A DNA stretch of 64,000 nt from an uncultured Pelagibacteraceae bacterium (GTDB taxonomy: Bacteria; Pseudomonadota; Alphaproteobacteria; Pelagibacterales; Pelagibacteraceae). The DNA lies in the NCBI GenBank assembly GCA_902554035.1, contig CACDMX010000005.1:1-64000 (forward strand). The letters run 5' to 3'. The first letter of the stretch is position 1; the number at the start of each line of letters is the position of its first letter. Shown one piece after another: positions 29,504-38,421 of the stretch. The notes under the pieces are model-generated. The model did no database searches and was not told the DNA's origin. It saw only the letters and a list, made by a program, of their open reading frames with translations. Position numbers and translations under genes: made by a program.

Positions 29504-30488
29504 AATTATCTTAATCTTCATTTTTACCTTTTATCAGTCAAATGTATCAATTGCAGAAGAATCCTTTGATGCATGGCTTAAATCTTTTAAAAAAGTTGCT
29601 CTTAAAAATGGCATTTCTGAAAAAACTTTTGATATTTCAATGTCAAATGTAAAATTTAACCCAAAAGTTATTGAATACGATCGTTACCAACCAGAATTTT
29701 ACGAGGATACAAAAACTTATATCAGCAAAAGAACTTCAAAAAAGAAAGTTAAAAATGCTTTGAAAATTTATAAAAAAAACAAATTTTTGATAGATAAAGT
29801 TGAAAATGAATTTTCTGTAGAAAAAGAATTATTATTAGCATTAATGGGTATCGAAACTAATTTTGGTAAATATTTGGGCAAGATGGATATCCTGTCATCT
29901 TTGGCTACCTTAAGCTATGATAGGCGTAGAAGTGAATTTTTTACAAATGAGCTTATTATAATTTTAAAATTAATTAACGATGGTATAGTTGATCATTCTA
30001 TACTTTACGGATCCTGGGCAGGAGCTTTTGGTAATTTTCAATTTATGCCATCTACGATAAAAAGTTATGCTATAGATTATGACAAAAATAATGTGATTGA
30101 ATTAAAAAAGGTTGAAGATTCATTTGCATCTGCCGCTAATTATATAAAAAAAATTGGATGGAATAAAAATGATTTTTGTTTCAAGAAAGTTCATTTATCA
30201 AACAAAATACCAAAAAAATACTTGAATACTTCAGCAAGAAAAATAAAAAACAAAACTTCTATAAAAAAAATTAAAAGGTTTTTGATTAATAAAGATAGTT
30301 ATAATTTAAACGATAAAAGTATAGTTGGGGTGATAACTCCTGATAAAGATATCATTCCTGATGCAGAAAATTTAAGTCCTGCTTATATAGTATTTGATAA
30401 TTATGAGCTTGTATTAAAATGGAATCGTTCTTTGAGATTTGCTCTAGCTGTATGCACTTTAAAAGATAAAATATCTAATGAATTGTAA
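29487..30488 (+). CDS. Lytic murein transglycosylase, MltB type
   Basis: A 333-residue SLT_2 family enzyme with a signal peptide (residues 1-22, IYKIILIFIFTFYQSNVSIA) and no lipobox, so soluble periplasmic. The catalytic Glu lies in LLALMGIETNFGKYLG, followed by SSLATLSYDRRRSEFF and GSWAGAFGNFQFMPST. It cuts glycan strands and leaves 1,6-anhydro-MurNAc ends, the substrate class later handled by NagZ. It starts within the end of the transporter gene and overlaps the next gene by 11 bases. Confidence 0.92.
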   Translation: MKIIYKIILIFIFTFYQSNVSIAEESFDAWLKSFKKVALKNGISEKTFDISMSNVKFNPKVIEYDRYQPEFYEDTKTYISKRTSKKKVKNALKIYKKNKFLIDKVENEFSVEKELLLALMGIETNFGKYLGKMDILSSLATLSYDRRRSEFFTNELIIILKLINDGIVDHSILYGSWAGAFGNFQFMPSTIKSYAIDYDKNNVIELKKVEDSFASAANYIKKIGWNKNDFCFKKVHLSNKIPKKYLNTSARKIKNKTSIKKIKRFLINKDSYNLNDKSIVGVITPDKDIIPDAENLSPAYIVFDNYELVLKWNRSLRFALAVCTLKDKISNEL

Positions 30489-31233
30489 ATATTTCTTAAT
30501 CATATTGTTATTTACAATAAATTCGTGCTCTACAAATGTAAATTATTTAAAAAAAGATGAGTCTTTTGATAAAGAGACTTTTAGAAATAATGGTTTTGCT
30601 TTAATTTATGAAGATAGTTTTTATAAAGATAAAATTGTTACTTCAAAATTAGATGATCGGGATTTATTAATATTTCAAAGAAATTTAAAAAAAGGATCTG
30701 TAGTAAAAATAACTAACAATGAAAATAAAAAATCAATAATTGCAAAAGTTGGAAAAAAAACTAATTATCCATCTTTTAATAATTCAGTTATTACTAAAAG
30801 GATAGCTAAATCAATAGACTTAAATTTTGATGAACCGTATATTGAGATTACTGAAATAATAAATAGTTCCTCATTTATTGCAAAAAAAGCGAAAACTTTT
30901 GAAGAAGAAAAAATGGTAGCAGACAAGGCTCCTGTAGATACGATTAGCATAAACAATTTGGGTGAAAAGAAAAAAGTGCCTAAAAAAGTAAAAAAAGATA
31001 CTTTTTCGTATATAATAAAAATTGCTGATTTTTATTTTTTAGATACGGCAAATCTTATGATAGAAAGAATCAAAAGCGAAACATCAATTAAAGAAATAAA
31101 GGTAAAAAGTCTCTCTAAAACTAATTTTAGAGTTTTTTTAGGACCATTTAATAACTTAAATTCACTAAAAAAAGCTTTTAATGATATAAGTTTATTAAAC
31201 TTCGAAAATATTGAATTTATTAAAAATGATTAA
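30478..31233 (+). CDS. RlpA-like septal lipoprotein with SPOR domain
   Basis: A 251-residue lipoprotein: signal helix and lipobox INSC with Cys17 as the acylated residue. Residues about 35-130 align loosely with the RlpA double-psi barrel (GFALIYEDSFYKDK, LKKGSVVKITNNENKKSIIAKV, ITKRIAKSIDL), and residues about 175-250 form a SPOR domain (FSYIIKIADFYFLDTANLMIERI ... FRVFLGPF). In RlpA enzymes the barrel has a catalytic His and an NDRGP motif; neither is visible here, so the transglycosylase activity may be lost. It lies between mltB and a D,D-carboxypeptidase, all in one overlapping run. Confidence 0.78.
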   Translation: MNCKYFLIILLFTINSCSTNVNYLKKDESFDKETFRNNGFALIYEDSFYKDKIVTSKLDDRDLLIFQRNLKKGSVVKITNNENKKSIIAKVGKKTNYPSFNNSVITKRIAKSIDLNFDEPYIEITEIINSSSFIAKKAKTFEEEKMVADKAPVDTISINNLGEKKKVPKKVKKDTFSYIIKIADFYFLDTANLMIERIKSETSIKEIKVKSLSKTNFRVFLGPFNNLNSLKKAFNDISLLNFENIEFIKND

Positions 31234-32377
31234 ACAACTCATCTATGTACTTATATTTACTTTAAATAGTATTAATTTTGTAAATGCAAAATTCGATATT
31301 AAAGCAAGTACAGCAATTTTGCAGGATTTTTCCTCTGGAGAAATTTTATATGAAAAAGATGCTGATTTGCAAATATATCCAGCCTCAATGACAAAAATAA
31401 TGACGTCTATAATTGCTTTTGAGCTTATTAAAAAAGGCGACTTAAGTTTAGATGACAAGTTTATGGTCTCAGAAAATGCATGGAGATTATCAAAAAGTGG
31501 ATACTCATCAATGTTTATTATGATAGGCGATGAGGTTAGTGTCGAAAATCTTCTTAAAGGAATAATTGTAGCTTCGGGGAATGATGCATGCGTTGCACTT
31601 GCTGAAGGCATTGCTGGGTCAGAAGAAGAATTTGCAATTATGATGACGTCAAAAGCAAAAGAAATAGGTATGGAGAACACAAATTTTTCTAATTCTTCAG
31701 GAATTGATCATATTAACAATTATTCAACTGTTAGAGATATTATGATTATGTCTAACTATTTAATAAAAAATTATCCAGATTTATATGAATATTTTAAAGA
31801 AACAGAATTTACATGGGATAGAACTGGTGGCGATCCAATCACTCAAGGTAATAGAAATCCTTTGCTATATAAAAATATTGGAGCCGATGGTATTAAAACT
31901 GGACATCTAGCAATATCAAAATATTCATTAGCAGCTTCAATTTTTAAAAAAAATAGGAGATTAATTTCTGTCGGCAGTGGATTTGAAAGTAAAAATTCCA
32001 GATCAAGAGAGTCAACAAAACTTCTAATTTGGGGCCTTACAAACTTTGATTTAATAGAAATAGTAAAAAAAAATTCCGAGTTGACAGAACTGGATGTTTG
32101 GTTAGGACAAAAAGATAAAGTTAAAGTTTATGTAAATCAAGATATTTATAAAACAATACCCAAAGCTAGGAAAAGATATATTAAAGCTATTGTGGAATAT
32201 AACGGACCAATTGAGGCACCAATTAAAAAAAATGATACACTAGGAACTTTAAAATTATTTTATAAAGATGAATTATTAAAATCCTATGATGTTTTGGCCT
32301 TTGAAGAAATAAAAAAAATAAATGTTTTTAGCAGATTAATAAAATCAATTAACTATTTAATCTGGGGTGATGTATAA
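31211..32377 (+). CDS. D-alanyl-D-alanine carboxypeptidase (PBP5/6 family)
   Basis: A 388-residue S11 peptidase with a signal peptide (YVLIFTLNSINFVNA). Active-site motifs are SMTKIM (Ser-x-x-Lys), SGNDA (SxN) and KTGHL (KTG). The C-terminal PBP5-type beta domain spans about residues 285-370. It trims the terminal D-Ala from peptidoglycan stems in the periplasm. It overlaps the RlpA-like gene by 23 bases and tmk by 11, so this cell-wall trio is followed directly by replication genes. Confidence 0.94.
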   Translation: MNLLKMIKQLIYVLIFTLNSINFVNAKFDIKASTAILQDFSSGEILYEKDADLQIYPASMTKIMTSIIAFELIKKGDLSLDDKFMVSENAWRLSKSGYSSMFIMIGDEVSVENLLKGIIVASGNDACVALAEGIAGSEEEFAIMMTSKAKEIGMENTNFSNSSGIDHINNYSTVRDIMIMSNYLIKNYPDLYEYFKETEFTWDRTGGDPITQGNRNPLLYKNIGADGIKTGHLAISKYSLAASIFKKNRRLISVGSGFESKNSRSRESTKLLIWGLTNFDLIEIVKKNSELTELDVWLGQKDKVKVYVNQDIYKTIPKARKRYIKAIVEYNGPIEAPIKKNDTLGTLKLFYKDELLKSYDVLAFEEIKKINVFSRLIKSINYLIWGDV

Positions 32378-32987
32378 AAAACCAGTAATAGTTTTTGAAG
32401 GTATTGAAGGATCAGGCAAAACGCTTCATTCAAGATTTTTGTCAAATTATTTTAAAAAAAAAAAAATTAAGTTTATTAAATTTAGAGAGCCAGGTGGCTG
32501 CTCAAGTTCTGAAAAAATTAGGAAATTAATTTTAGACAATAAATCTAACTTTCATAAAATAACGGATCTTTTTCTTTATTTTGCATCAAGAAACGAAAAT
32601 TTAGAAAAAATTATTAAAAATAATTACGGTAAAAAATTAATACTGATAGACAGGTTTTTTGACTCAACAATTGCTTATCAACATTATGGCATGGGAATTG
32701 ATCTAAAATTAATTAATTCTTTAAGTAGTTACTTTATAAAAAAAATTAATGTAGATTTAACCTTTTTGAATTTAGTCAATATGACAAACCTAAGAATGAG
32801 ACTTGCCAAAAGAAAAAAGTTAAATCGTTACGATAAATTTAAATTAAGTTTTTATAGAAATGTTCAAAATGGTTATATAAAATTATATAAAAAAAATAAA
32901 AGAAGATATAGAGTTATTGACTCAAATTTATCTATATCAATCAATAAGCAAAAAATTATTAGAGAGGTAGAAAAATTATTAAGATGA
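32367..32987 (+). CDS. tmk: Thymidylate kinase
   Basis: A 206-residue P-loop kinase with FEGIEGSGKTLHSRFL (Walker A), the DR(Y/F) site IDRFFDSTIAYQ and KFREPGG near residue 40. It phosphorylates dTMP to dTDP. The LID region is basic (RMRLAKRKKLNRYDKF). The starts and stops of dac, tmk and holB overlap, giving the usual tmk-holB-metG-tatD order. Confidence 0.94.
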   Translation: MMYKKPVIVFEGIEGSGKTLHSRFLSNYFKKKKIKFIKFREPGGCSSSEKIRKLILDNKSNFHKITDLFLYFASRNENLEKIIKNNYGKKLILIDRFFDSTIAYQHYGMGIDLKLINSLSSYFIKKINVDLTFLNLVNMTNLRMRLAKRKKLNRYDKFKLSFYRNVQNGYIKLYKKNKRRYRVIDSNLSISINKQKIIREVEKLLR

Positions 32988-33922
32988 AATTAAATCCAAG
33001 ATATCAAAAAAATCTATACTGCCTTTCCAAACAGTTAGGTTTATTAATTGACCTTTATAATAAAAAATTGTTATCAAATAAAATTATATTTTCAGGCCCT
33101 AAAGGAGTAGGTAAATCAACTCTAGCTTATCATTTGATAAACTATATTTTTTCTAAGGATGAAGAAAATTCTTATAATTTGAATGAGAATTTAATAAACG
33201 TACAAAACAAGTCATATAAATTAATTGAAAATCGATCTCACCCAAACTTTTATAATATTGATTTAGTTGATGATAAGAGAAATATTGAAATTTCTCAAAT
33301 TCGTGAAATGATTAATTATGCGAATAAATCAAGTTTTAACAATAAAGAAAGATTTGTTTTAATTGATAGTGTTGAGAATTTAAATTTAAATTCATTGAAT
33401 GCGTTGCTTAAAATTATTGAAGAGCCAAATGAAAACTTATTTTTTTTATTAATTCATGATTCAAATAAAAATATTTCAAAAACATTAAAATCTCGTTGTA
33501 TTTCATTTAATATAGGTTTGACAAATATTGAAAGTAAAAAAGTGGCACGAAATATTATTGAAGAAGATGTTGAAAATATTTTAAGCGATGAGTTAATAAA
33601 TTACTATATATCACCAGGCGATATAGTCGGTTTAGTTAAGTTTGTAAAAGAAAATGATTTAGATTTTAAAAATAAAACTTTAAAAGAAATGTTATTAATA
33701 TTAATTAATGAAAATTATTATTCAAAAGATAAATTTATTAAATATTATATTTTTGTTTTAATTCAATCTTATTTTTTGAAACTTTTATCTATAAATAAAT
33801 CAAAAAATAAAGTTCAGTATTTATATAATAAGTTTATGAGTATGAGCAAAAATTGCGTTAAGTACAATTTAAATTATGAGAATTTGTTTATGGAGTTGAA
33901 ATATAAAATTTTAAATGAATAA
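32984..33922 (+). CDS. holB: DNA polymerase III subunit delta'
   Basis: A 312-residue AAA+ clamp-loader protein with FSGPKGVGKSTLAYHLINYI (Walker A), VLIDSVENLNLNSLNALLKIIEEP (the delta'/tau sensor block) and KTLKSRCISFN (SRC motif). The C-terminal collar domain is weakly conserved. With delta and tau it loads the sliding clamp. It overlaps tmk by four bases and metG by eight. Confidence 0.92.
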   Translation: MKLNPRYQKNLYCLSKQLGLLIDLYNKKLLSNKIIFSGPKGVGKSTLAYHLINYIFSKDEENSYNLNENLINVQNKSYKLIENRSHPNFYNIDLVDDKRNIEISQIREMINYANKSSFNNKERFVLIDSVENLNLNSLNALLKIIEEPNENLFFLLIHDSNKNISKTLKSRCISFNIGLTNIESKKVARNIIEEDVENILSDELINYYISPGDIVGLVKFVKENDLDFKNKTLKEMLLILINENYYSKDKFIKYYIFVLIQSYFLKLLSINKSKNKVQYLYNKFMSMSKNCVKYNLNYENLFMELKYKILNE

Positions 33923-35453
33923 AAATTTTTATATAACTACACCAATCTACTATCCATCAGCAAAACCCCATATGGGTCATGCTTACTCCAGTATTATTGC
34001 TGATTTTTTTGCTCGTATTAAAAAAATTCAAGGTTCAAAAGTTTTTTTTTTAACTGGTACTGACGAACATGGCTTAAAAATTCAAAGAGCTGCAGAAAAA
34101 AAAAATATGAAACCAAAAGATTTTTGTGATGAAATAAGTATAACCTTTAGAGACTTGTCTAAAACCCTGAATCTTTCAAATAATGACTTTATAAGAACAA
34201 CTGAAAAAAGACATTTTGTTTCTGTTCAAAATCTCTGGAACATACTTGAAAACAAAAAGGAAATTTATTTATCGAAGTACTCTGGATGGTATTCTGTGTC
34301 AGATGAAGCTTTTTATAGCGATGACGAAATTATCGATGAGGATGGAATTAAAAAATCTAAATCTTCTGGTTCTTTAGTTGAATGGGTTGAGGAGGAGTCT
34401 TATTTTTTTAAACTCTCTAATTGGGAAAAACCACTTCTGAAGTACTATGAAGAAAATCCTAATTTTATAATGCCAGAAAGTAGAAAAAATGAGGTCGTTA
34501 GTTTTGTTAAAAGTGGATTAAAAGACTTATCAGTTAGTAGAAAATCTTTTTCTTGGGGAATAAAAGTTCCATCAAATCCAAATCATGTAATATATGTTTG
34601 GTTAGATGCTTTAACAAACTATTTAAGCGCTCTAAATTACCCTGATACTAATGATAAATTATTTAAAGACTTCTGGCCTGCATCCGTTCACTTAATTGGT
34701 AAAGATATTTTAAGATTTCATGCTGTTTATTGGCCTGCATTTCTATTAGCAGCAAATATACCTTTGCCTAAAAGAGTATATGGTCATGGATGGATTTTGT
34801 CAGGAGACGAAAAAATGTCTAAATCTAAGGGAAATATTTTAGACCCAATTGAAATTATAAAAAAATATGGATTAGATCCATTACGATATTATTTAATTAA
34901 AGAAGTATCTTTTGGTAATGATGGAAATATCTCGAAAGAAAAGTTAGAAAGTTGCATAAATAGTGATCTCGCTAACAATTATGGCAATCTTTGTCAAAGA
35001 GTTTTTGCTTTTAATGAAAAAAATTTAAAACTAGAAATTCCGAGTAAGATTAAATTTAATGATAGTGATTTAGTTATACTTAACAATTTTGATAAAAATT
35101 ATGATAATCTTATTAGCTTTATTGACAATCAAGATATTAATTCATATATAAATTTTATCGTTCAGCAACTTTTTACTGCAAACAAATATTTTAATGATGA
35201 AGAACCGTGGAAAAAAAAGGGAGATGAAGAAAGATTAGGTACAATTATTTATGTTTCTTTAGAATTGATAAGAAAAATTACAATCTTATTGTATCCTATA
35301 ATACCTACTAGTGCATTAAAAATATTAAATGCTTTTGAAATAAATGAAAATGAAATTGACTTTAAAAGTATTAAAAGTAATAATTTTTTAAACCTTGGAC
35401 AAAAAATTAAAAAAATAAATATTTTATTTAAAAAAATAGAGAAAAATGATTGA
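33915..35453 (+). CDS. metG: Methionyl-tRNA synthetase
   Basis: A 512-residue class Ia enzyme with PIYYPSAKPHMGHAYSS (HIGH box) and KMSKSKGNILDP. The zinc-knuckle region of the long MetG form is absent: the connective peptide reads GWYSVSDEAFYSDDEI without cysteines, the metal-free short form common in alphaproteobacteria. It charges both initiator and elongator tRNA-Met. It overlaps holB and tatD by eight bases each. Confidence 0.95.
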   Translation: MNKNFYITTPIYYPSAKPHMGHAYSSIIADFFARIKKIQGSKVFFLTGTDEHGLKIQRAAEKKNMKPKDFCDEISITFRDLSKTLNLSNNDFIRTTEKRHFVSVQNLWNILENKKEIYLSKYSGWYSVSDEAFYSDDEIIDEDGIKKSKSSGSLVEWVEEESYFFKLSNWEKPLLKYYEENPNFIMPESRKNEVVSFVKSGLKDLSVSRKSFSWGIKVPSNPNHVIYVWLDALTNYLSALNYPDTNDKLFKDFWPASVHLIGKDILRFHAVYWPAFLLAANIPLPKRVYGHGWILSGDEKMSKSKGNILDPIEIIKKYGLDPLRYYLIKEVSFGNDGNISKEKLESCINSDLANNYGNLCQRVFAFNEKNLKLEIPSKIKFNDSDLVILNNFDKNYDNLISFIDNQDINSYINFIVQQLFTANKYFNDEEPWKKKGDEERLGTIIYVSLELIRKITILLYPIIPTSALKILNAFEINENEIDFKSIKSNNFLNLGQKIKKINILFKKIEKND

Positions 35454-36210
35454 TTCACATTGTCATCTAGATCACGATCCACTTTATAAAAATTTAGACA
35501 ATATAATTTTAAATTCTAAGAAAGTAGGTGTAGAGAAACTACTAACAATATGTACAACAAACGAAAGTTTTAAAAATATATTAAAAATAATTAAAAAAGA
35601 CAAAATTATATTTGGAACCTTTGGTATTCACCCTCATGAAGCTAACGGTAATATTTTGAGTGTAGATGAGATAATAAATTCAGTTAAAATTGATAGCAAA
35701 ATAATTGGTGTTGGTGAAACTGGCCTTGATTTCTATTATAATAACAGCGACAAAAAATCCCAAATAAAAAGTTTTATTAATCATATTGATGCTTCGATAG
35801 AATTAAATATGCCTGTCATAGTTCATTCAAGGAATGCAGAAATAGAAACATTTGAAATTTTAAATAAATATAAAAAAAACAAAAATATTAAAATATTAAT
35901 GCATTGTTTTACAGGTTCAAAAAATTTTTCAAAAAAACTTTTAGAATTAAATACTTTTTTTTCAGCGAGTGGTATTATTACATTCAAAAATAGCGTGGAT
36001 CTACAATCTACGTTTAAAGAAATACCTTTTGAAAAATTATTAATTGAAACTGATAGCCCTTTTTTGGCGCCTGTTCCAATGAGAGGAAAAAAAAATGAAC
36101 CATCATTTATAAAATACACATTAGAGAAATTGTCAGAAATTAAAAGTATTGATGTTAAAACGTTAGACAAAATAACAACTGATAATTTTAATAAATTGTT
36201 TTTTAATTAA
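35446..36210 (+). CDS. tatD: TatD-family metal-dependent DNase
   Basis: A 254-residue amidohydrolase-fold protein with DSHCHLDHD (metal His residues), FGIHPHEA, VGETGLDFYY, HSRNAE, MHCFTGS and IETDSPFLAP. TatD enzymes are 3'-5' exonucleases linked to DNA fragmentation and repair; the name is historical and there is no export role. It follows metG and its stop overlaps the next start by one base (TAATG). Confidence 0.93.
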   Translation: MIDSHCHLDHDPLYKNLDNIILNSKKVGVEKLLTICTTNESFKNILKIIKKDKIIFGTFGIHPHEANGNILSVDEIINSVKIDSKIIGVGETGLDFYYNNSDKKSQIKSFINHIDASIELNMPVIVHSRNAEIETFEILNKYKKNKNIKILMHCFTGSKNFSKKLLELNTFFSASGIITFKNSVDLQSTFKEIPFEKLLIETDSPFLAPVPMRGKKNEPSFIKYTLEKLSEIKSIDVKTLDKITTDNFNKLFFN

Positions 36211-36986
36211 TGAGCATCAAATTTACAATATTAGGGTGTGGCAGTTCAATGGGTGTCCCCAGAGCTGATGGACATTGGGGAAACTGTAATCCTTTTGAAA
36301 AAAAAAATTATCGTACAAGATGTTCTGCAATGGTTTCTAGTGATAAAATGAATATTTTATTTGATACTTCACCTGATATAAGGTTTCAGCTTCTAAAAGA
36401 AAATACAAAATTTATCAATAAAGTTTTTTATAGTCATGGTCATGCTGATCAAACTCATGGAATTAATGATTTAAGGATATTTTATTTGAAAAATAGAAAA
36501 AAAATTGATGTTTATACTGATGAAATAACCCAAAAATACTTAAAAAAACATTTTAATTATTGTTTTAGTAATAAAAAAGACTATCCAGCTATTCTAAAAA
36601 TAAATAAATTAAAAAAAAATAATATTTTTAATATCTCTAAAAACGAGAAAATTTCTATTAAGCCAATTAAAGTAAGACATGGTAATATTGATAGTTTAGC
36701 TTTTATAATTAATAATTCTTGCGCTTATGCTAGTGATATTAATGAAATTTATAAAAGAGACTTTAAATTTTTTTATAATTTAAAATATTTAGTTATAGAT
36801 TGCTTGAGAATTTCTTACCATCCATCACATTTTAATCTTAGCAATGTTCTGAGTATAGTTAAAAAATTTAAACCTAAAAAAACTATTTTAACCAATTTAC
36901 ACTCAGATCTTGATTATAATTATTTATTGAAAATTCTCCCTAAGAATGTAAAACCAGCTTACGACGGGCTATCATTTTTTATTTAA
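36210..36986 (+). CDS. MBL-fold hydrolase (PhnP-like)
   Basis: A 258-residue metallo-beta-lactamase fold protein. It begins KFTILGCGSSMGVPRADGHWGNCNP, the start shared by PhnP and related phosphodiesterases, and has the zinc motif FYSHGHADQTHGINDLR, CAYASDIN and LTNLHSDLDY. It probably hydrolyses cyclic phosphodiesters or tRNA/nucleotide by-products; the substrate is not known. This gene usually follows tatD in alphaproteobacteria, which supports a housekeeping role unrelated to phosphonate use; no phn genes are present. Confidence 0.88.
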   Translation: MSIKFTILGCGSSMGVPRADGHWGNCNPFEKKNYRTRCSAMVSSDKMNILFDTSPDIRFQLLKENTKFINKVFYSHGHADQTHGINDLRIFYLKNRKKIDVYTDEITQKYLKKHFNYCFSNKKDYPAILKINKLKKNNIFNISKNEKISIKPIKVRHGNIDSLAFIINNSCAYASDINEIYKRDFKFFYNLKYLVIDCLRISYHPSHFNLSNVLSIVKKFKPKKTILTNLHSDLDYNYLLKILPKNVKPAYDGLSFFI

Positions 36987-37871
36987 ATGACAAAAAAAAT
37001 TATTGTAGTAACTGGTGGGGCTGGATTTGTAGGTAGCAACTTAATTAATCTATTAATAAAAAAAACAGATTTTAAAATAATTAGTATTGATAACTATTCA
37101 TCTGGTTCAGTTAAAAATCATGTTAAATCAAGAAAAGTTAATTATATCAAAGGAGACACAAAAAATATTTTTCAAATTTTGAAAAATTCAAAAAATATTC
37201 ATACTGTTTTTCATTTTGGTGAGTTTGCCAGAATTTATCAAAGTTTCATAAAAATGAGCGAATGTTTAAATTCAAATACAATTGGAAGTAATGCTATTTT
37301 TAATTATTGTTTAAAAAATAAAATTAAGCTAATTTATTCAGCAACTTCAGCAAGCTTAGGTAATAGGGGAAATGATAAAAATTTATCACCATACGCATTT
37401 ACAAAAGCTAAAAACCTAGAATTATTAGAAAACTTAAAAAAATGGTTTAATTTTAAATATGAAGTAATTTATTTTTATAACGTTTATGGCCCAAATCAAA
37501 TCTGTGAAGGTAAAATGGCTACAGTTATAGGAATTTTTGAAAATTGTTATAAAAAAAATAAAGCACTTCCAGTAGTTAAGCCTGGAAATCAAACAAGAAG
37601 ATTTACACATATCAATGATACAGTAGAAATTTGCTATAAAGCATGGAAAAAAAACTTGTGTAGACATTATAGTATCGCTAACCATAAAAGCTATTCAATA
37701 CTTCAAGTGGCAAAAATGTTTAACTCAAAAATAAAATTTCTTTCTAAACGTCCAGGGGAAAGATATGCTTCAGCTCTTACAAATATGCATTTATCAAACA
37801 AAGTTTATAAACATTTTGGAAAAATTAGTTTAAAAAACTATATTCAAAATTTTACGAATAAATTTATTTAA
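36987..37871 (+). CDS. NAD-dependent sugar epimerase/dehydratase (SDR family)
   Basis: A 294-residue extended SDR. The nucleotide-binding motif TGGAGFVGSNL is at residues 9-19; the catalytic site is YSATSASLGN with Ser and YAFTK with the Tyr-x3-Lys pair. Its closest resemblance is to UDP-glucose 4-epimerases and dTDP-sugar enzymes, supplying nucleotide sugars for surface glycans. Its ATG follows the previous stop directly. It lies about 5 kb before the surface island and may supply it. It is convergent with gpx, overlapping by eight bases. Confidence 0.88.
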   Translation: MTKKIIVVTGGAGFVGSNLINLLIKKTDFKIISIDNYSSGSVKNHVKSRKVNYIKGDTKNIFQILKNSKNIHTVFHFGEFARIYQSFIKMSECLNSNTIGSNAIFNYCLKNKIKLIYSATSASLGNRGNDKNLSPYAFTKAKNLELLENLKKWFNFKYEVIYFYNVYGPNQICEGKMATVIGIFENCYKKNKALPVVKPGNQTRRFTHINDTVEICYKAWKKNLCRHYSIANHKSYSILQVAKMFNSKIKFLSKRPGERYASALTNMHLSNKVYKHFGKISLKNYIQNFTNKFI

Positions 37872-38412
37872 GAGTTTTCTCAATTGCTTTTGTAATCTTG
37901 CTAGACAGTGGATTTGTAAATGAAACAAACGTATCTACGACTTTTCCGTTTTTATCAATTAATATTTTATGAAAATTCCATTTTGGTATAGCAGATTTGC
38001 CATAATTTTTTTTTGCCCACTTATAAATTTCGTGAGCTTTTTCACCCTTAACATTATAAATAGAAGTTAATGGGAAATTAATTTTAAAGTTAACCTCACA
38101 AAAATTTTTAATTTCTTTTTCATTATCTTTTTCTTGATTAAAGGAATTTGATGGAACTCCAATGACTACAAAACCTTCTTCACGATATCTTTCCCATAAC
38201 TTTTGAAGATCGTTATATTGATTTGTAAACCCGCAATAACTTGCTGTATTTACTAAAAGGATTGATTTATTTTTATAATCTTTGAAATTTATTACTTCAC
38301 CAGTAATAGAATCAATTTTAAAATCATAGATTAATTTATCATATTCAGCTAAAGCGTTAATTTTATTAAAAAACATGAATATAGCAACTAACAGAATAAC
38401 TATTTTTTTCAT
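37864..38412 (-). CDS. Glutathione peroxidase family, exported
   Basis: A 182-residue thioredoxin-fold peroxidase. Residues 1-20 look like a signal peptide (IVILLVAIFMFFNKINALA). The peroxidatic Cys is in VNTASYCGFTNQY (Cys, not selenocysteine), with FPSNSFNQ-type VIGVPSNSFNQE and the WNFHKILID motif. It would reduce peroxides in the periplasm using thioredoxin or glutathione-like donors. It shares an orientation with nhaA, 9 bases downstream of it. Confidence 0.9.
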   Translation of the reverse strand: MKKIVILLVAIFMFFNKINALAEYDKLIYDFKIDSITGEVINFKDYKNKSILLVNTASYCGFTNQYNDLQKLWERYREEGFVVIGVPSNSFNQEKDNEKEIKNFCEVNFKINFPLTSIYNVKGEKAHEIYKWAKKNYGKSAIPKWNFHKILIDKNGKVVDTFVSFTNPLSSKITKAIEKTLK

Positions 38413-38421
38413 AATTAAATT

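Noticed and set aside
33915-35453. Loss of the zinc knuckle in MetG
   Set aside because: The short zinc-free MetG type is common in this class, so it is not a finding.
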